DNA of 54,662 nt from Chloroflexota bacterium (GTDB lineage: Bacteria; Chloroflexota; Dehalococcoidia; Dehalococcoidales; UBA2162). The stretch spans positions 1 to 54,662 of the forward strand of contig JACPPR010000048.1 of the NCBI GenBank assembly GCA_016190895.1. Reading direction: 5' to 3'. Under the pieces are notes generated by a model. That model was given only the letters and a program-made list of their open reading frames with translations, did not search any database and was not told the origin of the DNA. This document shows, one piece after another, positions 26,186 to 34,152 of this stretch (the first letter of the stretch is position 1; each line of letters opens with the position of its first letter). The position numbers and the translations under genes are program-made.

Positions 26186-28078
26186 CTAGTGCCCCATTGA
26201 TTTCTTGAGCTCCTGGTCTATCCAGAGGTACTGGTGCGGGAAACCCTGGAATCCTCCGGCGTTGGCGGCGTAGTAGTTCTTTATCCAGGGCCACCAGAAG
26301 GAGTAGGTGACGGCGGTGGGGCGGCCGATTGCCCAACTCTCATTATAGACGCGCGCCATCAAATCCTTTGAGATGCGCATTCGCTCCTTCTCATCCCCTC
26401 TCAGCCAGGCTGCGTTATATTTTTCAATTGCTTCCTTAATATATGACTCGTTGATATAGCTGAGATTGAACTGGACACCGGCATAGAGATTGCCAAATCC
26501 GCGAGGCCAGAGTTGGGCAGTGCCGCCAATGCCAGCGTATATCATGTCCGTATGGGACCTGGCGTTGGCTATGGTAGTGTAGACACCGCTATCTTTCACT
26601 TGAAAGACCAGTTCAACGCCAACTTTTGCCCACATATCCTTAAATATGGCCAGTTCATCTACCATGCCGCCGGAGCTGTTAGCCACTATTTCGGCCTTAA
26701 AGCCGTTAGGATAGCCGGCTTCTTTCAGGAGCTGCTTTGCCTTCTCAGGATTGTAGGTGAAAAGCTCTTTTACTTCCTTGGGAGCCTCCTCAAGAGTCAG
26801 GAAGTAATCCTTCAACGGTTCTGTGTAGGCGAGCGGATAGCCTGGCACGACTCCCAGACTGTCATAGAGCGCCTGATTGATAGCCTTGAAGTCGGTAGCC
26901 AGCGTTAGCGCCTGGCGCACTCTGATGTCTTTATAGGGTAGCTCCGGTTTGTCAGTCCTCATAAATATTGCGTTGACACCCCCGTAGCTGAACTTGTTCT
27001 CGAGTTGTGGGGAGGTTTTACGCAGGGACTTGGCATCCTGCAATTCTACTGAAGATAACTCGTCAATTTTTCCGGTCCGCAATGCCGCTAGCCGAGTAGA
27101 CGCGTCAGGCACAATCAGTATTTTCATGCCATCTACGTAAGGTATCTGATTACCTGTTACCGGGTCTTTCAGGAAGTAGCTCGGGTTCTTGATATAGGAT
27201 ATCGAGCTGGCTGGAACGTAATCGGTCAGCATGAATGGTCCCGTGCCGACGACATTTCTCCAGTCCTTCATACTTCCGTATTTCTGAATCACCTCTTTAG
27301 GTGTATCGGCAAAGGCAAAGGTACCGAAGAAATAATGAGTGGTCTGGGATTGTTCCGGATAAATATCGATTTCAAGGGTATATTTGTCAAGAGCTTTTAT
27401 CTTGACGTCCCTCGATGCTTCCGGGGCGGCATTATACTGATAAGACCCGGGTGTCTTTGCCAGGCGGTTAAGGGCATACTCGGCATCAAAGGCGGTAAAC
27501 TCCCTGCCATTGACCAGCCGGCTGGCTTCCCACACCGGATTTAAGCCGTACTTAACGCCCGGGCGGACGTGGTAGACGCCTCGTCCGGTTTCAAAAAGCT
27601 CCCACTTCTCGAACACGAGGCCTTCTTTCACAAGGAAGCTGCCACCCGATATATCGTCGAACTCGCCGGTGCCAGCCGGCCCTCTTTCCCAGGCGCCCCT
27701 CCACAAGGCCGACATCATTGGATTTTGAGCCGTTGCCTGGTGCAGGAATGTGGTGAGGTCATCGAACCCCCTCGGTTCAGCGGAAAAGACCCTCGTTAAT
27801 ACCCCGCCGTATCGGGGCTTCTCCAACGTTTTTCCCACCTTCGTGCCGTCTAATTTCGTTAACGTCACGGTCACTATGTCCGCTTTGCCCGCCACCGGCT
27901 CTTTCTCAACCGGGCTAATTGGGGCAACTGGAGCAGTCGGCGTGGTTGGAGTCGTTGGAGCAGCCGGGGTAGTCGGAGTAGATGGGGTAATCGGAGCAGC
28001 CGCCGGCCCGCAGGCAGCCATCACCAGAGATAACGCCACCAAGGTGCTCACCGCCAGCCATAAGACTTTCTTGCCCAT
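26186..28078 (-). CDS. ABC-type solute-binding lipoprotein, family 5 (copy 2)
   Basis: A 630-aa paralog of the protein at 21097-22947. Lipobox LVMAAC (C23), a long Pro/Thr-rich linker, then the SBP_bac_5 domain (YGGVLTRVFSAEPRGFDDL ... VNGREFTAFDAEYALNRL ... LLKEAGYPNGFKAEIV) and the family C-terminus WIDQELKKSMGH. It acts outside the membrane, anchored by lipid, binding peptides or another small solute. It is the first gene after the strong promoter at 28177-28207, so it is likely the head of the long minus-strand transcription unit. No permease genes are near. A good GGGAACGAG leader precedes the ATG. Confidence 0.9.
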   Translation of the reverse strand: MGKKVLWLAVSTLVALSLVMAACGPAAAPITPSTPTTPAAPTTPTTPTAPVAPISPVEKEPVAGKADIVTVTLTKLDGTKVGKTLEKPRYGGVLTRVFSAEPRGFDDLTTFLHQATAQNPMMSALWRGAWERGPAGTGEFDDISGGSFLVKEGLVFEKWELFETGRGVYHVRPGVKYGLNPVWEASRLVNGREFTAFDAEYALNRLAKTPGSYQYNAAPEASRDVKIKALDKYTLEIDIYPEQSQTTHYFFGTFAFADTPKEVIQKYGSMKDWRNVVGTGPFMLTDYVPASSISYIKNPSYFLKDPVTGNQIPYVDGMKILIVPDASTRLAALRTGKIDELSSVELQDAKSLRKTSPQLENKFSYGGVNAIFMRTDKPELPYKDIRVRQALTLATDFKAINQALYDSLGVVPGYPLAYTEPLKDYFLTLEEAPKEVKELFTYNPEKAKQLLKEAGYPNGFKAEIVANSSGGMVDELAIFKDMWAKVGVELVFQVKDSGVYTTIANARSHTDMIYAGIGGTAQLWPRGFGNLYAGVQFNLSYINESYIKEAIEKYNAAWLRGDEKERMRISKDLMARVYNESWAIGRPTAVTYSFWWPWIKNYYAANAGGFQGFPHQYLWIDQELKKSMGH

Positions 28079-28155
28079 CTCGTTCCCTCCTCAGTTTAAC
28101 TAATCCGTTTCAGACATAGACAAATTGAGAAGCCGTGAATGTGCGGGTAAGATAT

Positions 28156-28165
28156 TCGTATACGA
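28156..28165 (-). promoter_or_regulatory. Palindromic operator candidate
   Basis: TCGTATACGA is a perfect 10-bp palindrome inside the longer imperfect dyad TATTCGTATACGAGAATA. It lies at about +5 to +14 of the predicted transcript, a typical place for a repressor to block initiation. The divergent MarR gene at 28569 is the nearest regulator, but no evidence ties the two. Confidence 0.5.
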
Positions 28166-28176
28166 GAATAACTGGG

Positions 28177-28207
28177 ATTATAGCACAACGCCATTGTATG
28201 TTGTCAA
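28177..28207 (-). promoter_or_regulatory. Strong extended -10 promoter for the minus-strand island
   Basis: On the minus strand: TTGACA (28207-28202), a 19-bp spacer, then TGCTATAAT, i.e. TATAAT (28182-28177) with the extended -10 TG. Transcription would start near 28170 and run into the solute-binding-protein gene at 28078. The spacer is long for a standard sigma-70 promoter, and the extended -10 may compensate. Confidence 0.7.
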
Positions 28208-28290
28208 GTGAAGTAAGCGGGAATTTTTTGTCATAGCCACAATATCAAACAGACTCCCGTAATCCGTGGATTCTCAGAACCAGTCAGCCC

Positions 28291-28390
28291 TGTCGTTGCG
28301 AAACGTGAAGACACCAAGTAGAGACACGGCATGCCGTGTCTCTACCGGCTCCCCACCCAGATTGCCACGGGCTTCTCCCTCGCAATGACA
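28291..28390. repeat. MITE-like repeat with 28-bp perfect palindrome
   Basis: The element starts TGTCGTTGCGA and ends CTCGCAATGACA, like the ends of the element at 2433-2572. Inside, 28318-28345 is a perfect 28-bp palindrome (arm GTAGAGACACGGCA), and CCCAGATTGCCACGG matches the internal arm of the other element. It sits between the divergent solute-binding-protein promoter and the marR-like gene. Confidence 0.75.
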
Positions 28391-28568
28391 CCTCTGTGGT
28401 GAGCTTCCTGGATTCAGACTCACGGACTAAAGGGCGCTGCGCTCTGTAGAAATTCTTTGGCTGGTATGATAAGCTAAAAATTACCACGATTTTATGTTGT
28501 GTCTAGCAGATAACTAGGGTATTATTGAGATACCGTGTGTTAGCTTGGCAGAGTGATTTTGGGGAAAA

Positions 28569-29078
28569 ATGAAACGACCTGTAGATTCTTCTTTTAAGCT
28601 GTGGGAACTCTTCAACCATTCTTTTAGGGCTACTGCTAAAGTACGCCAAAAAGAGCTTGACCGGTATGGCGTTACGCTAACTCAGTCAGCGGTTTTACGG
28701 GTTGCTTTAAGGTTAGGCAAGAAGGCAACACCGACAGAGATATCCAGACAATTATTTCTGGAAACCAACAGTGTTTCAGAACAACTCAGAAGGATGGAAA
28801 CATACGGACTAATCAGAAAAGTGAAGGACTTAGATAGGAAGAACCTGGTGCGAATCGAAGTTACCCAGCAGGGATACGAGCTATACCGAAAGAGCCGCCA
28901 GCGTAAGTATATCGACTCGGTGATGTCGGTATTAACCGAAGAAGAGAAAACCGAACTGTGGGCAATGCTGGTAAAACTGCGGGCGCAAGCAGTAAAAAAA
29001 CTGGGTATGAGTGGTCTGAACTTGTATCCCCCATCGGACTATACCGACCTCTTTCCTGCCGATGAGCAGGACTCCTGA
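28569..29078 (+). CDS. MarR-family transcriptional regulator
   Basis: A 169-aa winged-helix protein. N-terminal dimerisation helix (LWELFNHSFRATAKVRQKEL), HTH (TPTEISRQLFLETNSVSEQLRRMETYGLIRKV), wing with DRKNLVRIEVTQQG, and C-terminal helix LTEEEKTELWAMLVKLR. MarR proteins usually sense aromatic or other small ligands and repress adjacent genes. It is divergent from the solute-binding/oxidoreductase island (490 bp away) and convergent with the thiamine-diphosphate enzyme gene, so it is the natural candidate to control either. A short dyad GGTAT-N7-ATACC lies 40 nt before its start and may be its operator. ATG start, weak ribosome-binding site. Confidence 0.88.
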   Translation: MKRPVDSSFKLWELFNHSFRATAKVRQKELDRYGVTLTQSAVLRVALRLGKKATPTEISRQLFLETNSVSEQLRRMETYGLIRKVKDLDRKNLVRIEVTQQGYELYRKSRQRKYIDSVMSVLTEEEKTELWAMLVKLRAQAVKKLGMSGLNLYPPSDYTDLFPADEQDS

Positions 29079-29279
29079 CACGCAATACTTGTGGTTTTTA
29101 TCCTTGCCAGTTTACGGGTGCGAAGCTGTTAACTGTATTTTGTCGTTGTAGCTGGCGAATTCAAGAAGAACAGCAACCGCAAAGGTAACGGCAATGGCTT
29201 CAATGCCGCCGCCGTCTTGCCTGTTTGACCGGCTGGTTCTGCATCTAGCTTCGGTTAAGCGTTAAAGAATGATGGCTTC

Positions 29280-31109
29280 CTACTCTTTGACGGTGACAAA
29301 ATCCAGCACGGCAGCCTGTCCGCCATTGACTGCTGCCAGCGCTCTCTGCAAAGCCGGTTCCACCTGCTCAGCCCGGGTGACCTTTTCGCCGTAGGCGCCG
29401 ACAGCTCTGGCGATGCCGGCGAAATCCGGCGACGGGTTGATGGCCGACCCGTTGTAGCCACTCATGGCAGAATAGCCTTCGGCTCCATACCTCATCAGGC
29501 CACCCTGTACCGCGTTGTGGCGGTTGTTGTTGCTGACGCAGTAAAGTATCGGCGCGTTGTACTGACGCGCCAACTGCAGACATGCTATCGGCTCCGAGTA
29601 AAGTGCGCAGCCATCGCCACCACTGGCGATCACGGTCTTATCAGGCGCGGCTAGTTTGATGCCGATGCCTCTGGCCCATGACGTACCGAGATTTGCCCCC
29701 CAAAGCTGGAAGACATGTCCGGGCTGTGTCCTGTCACTCTGACTCCCTATGCCCCCGATGTCCCACAGTAGAACGGTGTTCTCATCAGCCACCTGCCTGA
29801 TGCATTCGGAGACCCAGGCTCGGTTCAGGGGAAACTCGGTCTTACCCTTCTCGATATTGGACTTCATGGCTTCGTCAGCAGCCTTTTTGGCGGCCTCGAG
29901 ACCCTTTCTCCGCTCCGCAAAGGCAGTACGACGCTCGGCGGTAATGAACTCGTCACACATCTGGTTGAGGACCGGCAAGGCTTTAGCCGAATTGCAGGTG
30001 ATAGGAATGTGTATCGGGGTGCCATTCATCGGACACCTTGACTGGAGAGGGTCAGCGTCCATGCTGATAATCCTGGATGTTCTGGGAGGATCGGTCGTTG
30101 TCCAGGGAACATCGTTGTCAATGAGGAGGATAACATCGCGCGTGTTGAGCGGGGGACTGGAGTTCGCCCAATGTGTTCTGGGGAAGTTCATGTACTTGTC
30201 ATTGGACGCTACAGGCAGGGCCAGCTTTTCAGCCAGCGCCACCAGGTGCCGCACTGCTTCGGGGTGGCGTCCCATACCCTTGACGAGTACCACCGGATTT
30301 CTGGCCTGTACCAACAGCCTGGCCGCTTCACGAAGCGCAGCGCTGTCACCCTCGCCGGCCGTAGCCGTGGCGAAGTCCGCTGCATCATATACCAGTCCTC
30401 CGTTTAACGGCGCCAGTGCCACTTCCATAGGATAAGTGAGATAGCTTACTCCACACGGTTCGGAAGCAGCCATCTGGAATGCCCTGTTCATGATGAGAGC
30501 GGCGTTCTCAATGCGCTCAATTTTGTAAGACCACTTGGCATAAGAACCCAGCACTGTTTCTTGATGGTAGATTTCCTGTGTGAACTGAATACCGTTCCGC
30601 GTAGCATATCCCAGCTCGTTTTTGGTCGTTTGTCCCGGGGTGCCAGCCAGAACTACTACGCCGGCCCTCGTCTTCCACGCTTCTTCCCAGGCGCCGCCCG
30701 GCTGCATGCTACCGAGGGCGACATGTACCACAAGGAGCTGAGGTTTACGAGTCCACTGGAAGTAGCCCATGGCGGCGCAGAGTCCTGTATGCTCATGTGT
30801 GGTCATGACCAGGTCTGGTGTGGGCCGACCGAGGGACTTGAACTTCGCCACGTGTTCCATGAAATGGAAGTTATCGGTGCCGCCGTTGAAGAATATCTTC
30901 TCAACGCCGTTGGCGGCAGAGGCAGCAAGCAACACCTCGGTGCCTTCGACAGCCTCAATCATACGGGCAAAACCGGGAACGACAGGGGCCGAAGAAGCAT
31001 CCGGCGGGTTTGCTGCAGCGACCCGTCTCATACTCGGCAAGGGGGCACCGCAGTTGCCACAGAATTTATTCGCGTCGGGATTAGATTGAGAGCATCGAGG
31101 ACACAGCAT
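29280..31109 (-). CDS. Zinc-ribbon/thiamine-diphosphate enzyme fusion
   Basis: A 609-aa protein. Residues 1-22 are a zinc ribbon (C3, C6, C17, C20; MLCPRC ... KFCGNCG), joined by a short linker to an acetolactate-synthase/benzoylformate-decarboxylase-like enzyme. In the Pyr domain the catalytic glutamate is probably E106 (THEHTGLCAAMGY). The TPP-binding motif GDG ... NN spans about 498-529 (GDGCALYSEP ... CVSNNN). It should decarboxylate or ligate a 2-oxo acid; the substrate is unknown. The ATG at 31109 has GGGGG 5 nt upstream, and this start keeps the ribbon. It is alone on its strand. Full-length ThDP enzymes normally lack a zinc ribbon. Confidence 0.85.
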   Translation of the reverse strand: MLCPRCSQSNPDANKFCGNCGAPLPSMRRVAAANPPDASSAPVVPGFARMIEAVEGTEVLLAASAANGVEKIFFNGGTDNFHFMEHVAKFKSLGRPTPDLVMTTHEHTGLCAAMGYFQWTRKPQLLVVHVALGSMQPGGAWEEAWKTRAGVVVLAGTPGQTTKNELGYATRNGIQFTQEIYHQETVLGSYAKWSYKIERIENAALIMNRAFQMAASEPCGVSYLTYPMEVALAPLNGGLVYDAADFATATAGEGDSAALREAARLLVQARNPVVLVKGMGRHPEAVRHLVALAEKLALPVASNDKYMNFPRTHWANSSPPLNTRDVILLIDNDVPWTTTDPPRTSRIISMDADPLQSRCPMNGTPIHIPITCNSAKALPVLNQMCDEFITAERRTAFAERRKGLEAAKKAADEAMKSNIEKGKTEFPLNRAWVSECIRQVADENTVLLWDIGGIGSQSDRTQPGHVFQLWGANLGTSWARGIGIKLAAPDKTVIASGGDGCALYSEPIACLQLARQYNAPILYCVSNNNRHNAVQGGLMRYGAEGYSAMSGYNGSAINPSPDFAGIARAVGAYGEKVTRAEQVEPALQRALAAVNGGQAAVLDFVTVKE

Positions 31110-31565
31110 TTCTTCCCCCTTTCTTTCGCACAAGATACCGAAGGCGATACGTGCGCTAGGCTGTCTCGGTAACTAATCTTTTTTAGGTTCAAGTCGTACC
31201 AAGCATACCAGTCTCCAGTCCGGAAGGCAAGCCTGTATAGCACCTGCTCCTCTGATAGGAGGCCAACTCTCGACCTGGAAACAAGAAGGCTTACTATCTC
31301 ACTAATGGCCCCTGCCAGGACGAGCTTCCGTTATCTGTGGTTACATTCGGTCTTTTCAGATACGGTTGTTTACTGATAATGAGAATGTAGAACAGTCCGG
31401 CAAAGAAAACAATAGTCAAAAAGGTGATTCTTGGGTCAGAAAATACCTGAATGACGGCTAGGCAAAAGTGTGAGGCGGGCGTCACTCTAAGAAGTAAGTT
31501 GTCATGCGACCGTTCTGCGCGGTGAGTTTGGCCGCTATTCCTCCCGAGGTGACTTTGGCGTTAAC
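31110..31565. other. Intergenic stretch, possible small membrane peptide
   Basis: About 450 bases with no convincing gene. A minus-strand frame (31294-31485, GTG start) encodes 63 residues with one hydrophobic stretch (ITFLTIVFFAGLFYILII), but it has no ribosome-binding site and no recognisable family. The hairpin-like purine-rich leader of the ThDP enzyme lies at the left end. Confidence 0.3.
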
Positions 31566-32396
31566 TCAGGGTGAATAAACCTCTATCTCGACTGTTCCGG
31601 TATTGCCACCGGAGCTTTGCTCGACCTCGAACCTGAGACGTTGAGCCTTTGCCTGAATGTCAAAATAGTACATCGTTAAGGCATCCGGCAGTTCAAAAGG
31701 CCCAAATGTCTGGCCACCATCGGTAATAACTTTGAAGCTGGAAATCTGAGCGCTGTTGCCCATCGTGCGAGTCCAGAACCCGATAGCATTTATTTCATAC
31801 CGCTGGCTTAATTCGATTTCAATCCAGGCGTCATTTCCGTCGCCATTGGATGACCAAGCGGTGTGCGAGCCGCCATCGATTGCCTTGTTGCCACCGAAAG
31901 AGCTGGCCAGGTCCCCGCCACCCCAATTGCTGCTGACACCGGATATCCTGGCGCCGCTGACAGCTGCCGCGACATTGCGGCCGGTCGGTTTCGCCTTCTC
32001 GACCGTCTCAGACGTCCTGAAGGTCAGGTCATCGGACTGATATATATTTCCGGCATGGTCGGTCACCTTAGCCCTGTAATGATACGTAGCATTCGGTTCA
32101 AGGCCGGTCAGAAGCAATTCGTGTTGAGTTACAGCGCCAGCCATAGGGATGACCGCCAGCTTGCCGTAATTCTTATCGTTTCCGTAAGCCACATTGCAGA
32201 CCACGGGTACGCCACTAGTGAAGACTATTGTTGCCGAATTCGCACTAGCCTCCTGAACGTGAGGGCCGTCAACGCCCCCGGGAATGTTCTTCAGAGGCTG
32301 AACCGAGGCTTTGTTGTCCGTAGTACAAGCCGACAGTAGCAGCGACACAACCACCAAACCTGATATCAAAAGACCCCAGGGTGTTCTGTTCTTCAT
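31566..32396 (-). CDS. Lipoprotein with Fn3-like and discoidin-like domains
   Basis: A 276-aa exported lipoprotein: lipobox LLLSAC with C24, then a fibronectin-type-III or purple-acid-phosphatase N-domain (VQEASANSATIVFTS ... LLTGLEPNATYHYRAKVTD ... DLTFRTSE), then a beta-sandwich typical of F5/8 type C or NPCBM carbohydrate-binding domains (AIDGGSHTAWSSNGDG ... AWIEIELSQRYEINAIGFWTR). It probably binds an extracellular glycan or surface ligand; no catalytic domain is present. M6 of the longest frame (32396) was taken as start because GAGGGA precedes it. The glutaredoxin gene upstream may be in the same transcript. Confidence 0.75.
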   Translation of the reverse strand: MKNRTPWGLLISGLVVVSLLLSACTTDNKASVQPLKNIPGGVDGPHVQEASANSATIVFTSGVPVVCNVAYGNDKNYGKLAVIPMAGAVTQHELLLTGLEPNATYHYRAKVTDHAGNIYQSDDLTFRTSETVEKAKPTGRNVAAAVSGARISGVSSNWGGGDLASSFGGNKAIDGGSHTAWSSNGDGNDAWIEIELSQRYEINAIGFWTRTMGNSAQISSFKVITDGGQTFGPFELPDALTMYYFDIQAKAQRLRFEVEQSSGGNTGTVEIEVYSP

Positions 32397-32415
32397 CCAT
32401 CCCTCATCCATATCG

Positions 32416-32676
32416 TTAACACTGAGAACTCAGACCAAGCGCTGCCAACTTCTTTTCCAGTTCGGCATTGCCAGGCTCGACCAGGACAGAGCCGTCGGGA
32501 AATACTATCGTGGGCACGCTCCGAAAACCGCCGTTTATCTTTTCAACGTAGGCAACAGCATCCTTGTCGTTCGTGATGCCGTGCCACTCAAAAGGAATCC
32601 CATGCTTATTGAGAACATTCTTGGCGCGTGCGCAATCCCCGCACCACGTTGTGCCGTACATTTTGATTTGTTCCAT
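32416..32676 (-). CDS. Glutaredoxin-like thiol oxidoreductase (CGDC)
   Basis: An 86-aa thioredoxin-fold protein. Active-site pair C12-GD-C15 (TTWCGDCARAK), the cis-proline segment RSVPTIVF near residues 52-59, and the C-terminal DGSVLVEPGNAELEKKL. This fits the mycoredoxin/NrdH-like glutaredoxin group, which reduces disulfides or mixed thiols in the cytoplasm. It starts 14 nt after the Crp/Fnr gene stop with GGAGGTAACCTGGAG upstream, so it forms an operon with the thioredoxin-like and Crp/Fnr genes. An ordinary cysteine form; a selenocysteine form of a glutaredoxin lies 1.5 kb away on the other strand. Confidence 0.88.
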   Translation of the reverse strand: MEQIKMYGTTWCGDCARAKNVLNKHGIPFEWHGITNDKDAVAYVEKINGGFRSVPTIVFPDGSVLVEPGNAELEKKLAALGLSSQC

Positions 32677-32690
32677 CTCCAGGTTACCTC

Positions 32691-33398
32691 CTATGTCTCT
32701 GCAGTTTTCTCAAGCCCTCTTTGGTCAATAATGACGATTTTCTTTTTGCCCAGCTCGACGATGCCGTGTGCTCGCAAGCGGTTAAGCACATTTGTGACTG
32801 TCTCGCGGTAGAGTCCCGTTGAATCGGCCAGCTCCTGGTGGGTCATCTCCAATTCGGACTTACCACCCAATAGCCTCAGTAGCACCCGGCATACCCTGGC
32901 GGAAGCATTCTGGAAAGTCGCCTCCTCCAGTTTCGTGCGCGTTTCCTCCAACCGCCGGCCGAGCGCGTCGACGAGTCTGAGTGCCACTTGTGGTTTCTCA
33001 AGGAGAAGACGTTCCAAATCGCCACGGCTGAGCACACAAATGGTAGAGTCCTCCGTGGCTTCGGCAAAAGACTGGTGCATACTCTGAGCCGTAAGCGGCA
33101 TCTCGCCGAAGAATGTGCCCGGCCCGATAGTGTCTATTATTAACCGCTTACCATCAGGAGTAAGTGAATAGACTTGTACCTTGCCTTTCTTAAGGAGGAA
33201 GAGGACTTCGGACCGTTCTTCAGGACGGTAAAATACGTGTCCTTTCTTGCAGGTGGTCATGCTTATCATGCCACCAATTTCTTTCATTTCCTCCTCGGAT
33301 AGGTCACGGAAGATATCGACCTGAGAAAGTAATTCCAGCTTGAGCGAAGGAGCGCTTTTTACGTCTGATTCAGACACTAATGGGCGAGCATCATTCAT
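32691..33398 (-). CDS. Crp/Fnr-family transcriptional regulator
   Basis: A 235-aa regulator with an N-terminal cyclic-nucleotide-binding-like beta-roll (about 25-140; FRDLSEEEMKEIGGMI ... GPGTFFGEMPLTAQ) and a C-terminal HTH (ELEMTHQELADSTGLYRETVTNVLNRLRAHGIVEL). It lacks the N-terminal cysteine cluster of FNR, so a direct iron-sulfur oxygen sensor is unlikely. The start overlaps the end of the thioredoxin-like gene by 8 nt. A palindrome GTA-N8-TAC between this operon and the divergent thiol/selenoprotein run (33732-33747) has the shape of a Crp/Fnr-family site, which suggests it controls both sides. Confidence 0.88.
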   Translation of the reverse strand: MNDARPLVSESDVKSAPSLKLELLSQVDIFRDLSEEEMKEIGGMISMTTCKKGHVFYRPEERSEVLFLLKKGKVQVYSLTPDGKRLIIDTIGPGTFFGEMPLTAQSMHQSFAEATEDSTICVLSRGDLERLLLEKPQVALRLVDALGRRLEETRTKLEEATFQNASARVCRVLLRLLGGKSELEMTHQELADSTGLYRETVTNVLNRLRAHGIVELGKKKIVIIDQRGLEKTAET

Positions 33399-33669
33399 TA
33401 TCGTCTCCTTTTGTCTTGGCCGATTGGACTGACCTGACCTTCTTCACGAGTTCGGCTAGACGTGGGTTTCCCAGGAAAAGCAGTTTGCCATTCAGAATAT
33501 AAGATGGCGTGGCGATAACATGCGGAGCTTCGCTTCGTGAAATTTCATCGAAAATCGTGACTTTTACCTCGATGTCAGGCAACTGCCGTCCCACCTCGGC
33601 GGCTATCCTCAAAGCCTCGGCAGTGCCGAAACAGTGCTTCGCTACATATATGTCCAGTACCGATATCAA
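33391..33669 (-). CDS. Thioredoxin-like small protein
   Basis: A 92-aa thioredoxin-fold protein with a single active-site-position cysteine, C13 (AKHCFGTAEAL), and the cis-proline segment ATPSYILNGKLLFLGNP at 53-69. Relatives in this group often have CxxC; here the second position is threonine, so it may act on glutathionylated or metallated thiols, or only bind. First gene of the minus-strand operon with the Crp/Fnr regulator (8-nt overlap) and the glutaredoxin. GATAAT upstream could be its -10. Confidence 0.75.
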   Translation of the reverse strand: MISVLDIYVAKHCFGTAEALRIAAEVGRQLPDIEVKVTIFDEISRSEAPHVIATPSYILNGKLLFLGNPRLAELVKKVRSVQSAKTKGDDNE

Positions 33670-33731
33670 GATTATCCCTCAAGTTTTGGCAGTTTTTCAT
33701 ACTCATATTATCGCATAAAGTGGGCGTTGTT

Positions 33732-33747
33732 TGTAATTCGGATTACA
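33732..33747. promoter_or_regulatory. Crp/Fnr-type palindrome in the divergent promoter region
   Basis: TGTAATTCGGATTACA is a perfect dyad (TGTAAT-N4-ATTACA) and fits the GTA-N8-TAC pattern used by some Crp/Fnr family members. It lies between the minus-strand operon containing a Crp/Fnr gene and the plus-strand thiol and metal gene run, and overlaps a possible -35 for the minus strand (TTACAA, 18 bp, GATAAT). Confidence 0.6.
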
Positions 33748-33834
33748 GAAAAGCCGGATTGTGAATTGGTACACTGTCATTATCTCAGGGTGCATCGTTC
33801 CTGGGAGAGAACATAATGAAGGGAGGCTGGAACC

Positions 33835-33960
33835 ATGTCAGAAAAATGCCCGGTGTGTAAAGTTAAAAAACCCGGACTGTGCATCCATGAAAAGATGATG
33901 TTGGGGATGGTGGCGGTAGCGGTAATAGTAGCGGCCGTGGTCTTGATTAGAGTTTTCTGA
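33835..33960 (+). CDS. 41-residue CxxC membrane miniprotein
   Basis: A short gene: GGGAGG lies 9 nt before the ATG, the N-terminus MSEKCPVCKVKKPGLCIHEK holds C5, C8 and C16 plus a histidine, and residues 22-41 form one hydrophobic helix (MVAVAVIVAAVVLI). It would be a membrane-anchored metal or redox peptide with the thiol end on one side. I know no family for it. It opens the plus-strand run of small thiol and metal proteins. Confidence 0.65.
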   Translation: MSEKCPVCKVKKPGLCIHEKMMLGMVAVAVIVAAVVLIRVF

Positions 33961-34027
33961 TTCGCGAACATGCCAGCGAAAGTAAATAATTGAAAGAAGG
34001 TACTGTATGTGAGAGATTATTTCATTG

Positions 34028-34117
34028 ATGAAATGGATTTTCATCAAGCTGGGCTTGGTCAAAAAGACCAATAGCGGAGTCGAATGTAACGTGAAAACCA
34101 ACCGGACAAAGATTTAG
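34028..34117 (+). other. 29-codon frame related to the 58-aa ORF at 36922
   Basis: ATG-started frame coding MKWIFIKLGLVKKTNS and onward to a TAG. Thirty bases (34031-34060) match 36946-36975 at 27 positions, giving the shared KWxxxKLGLV. There is no ribosome-binding site at a good distance, so this may be a decayed or partial copy rather than a gene. Confidence 0.4.
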
Positions 34118-34152
34118 ATTTACGTTCTTATTTCAAGCAAGGAGGCGAAAGA

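Noticed and set aside
31294-31485. 63-codon frame with one hydrophobic stretch
   Set aside because: GTG start without a ribosome-binding site and no family. Kept only as a note in the intergenic entry.
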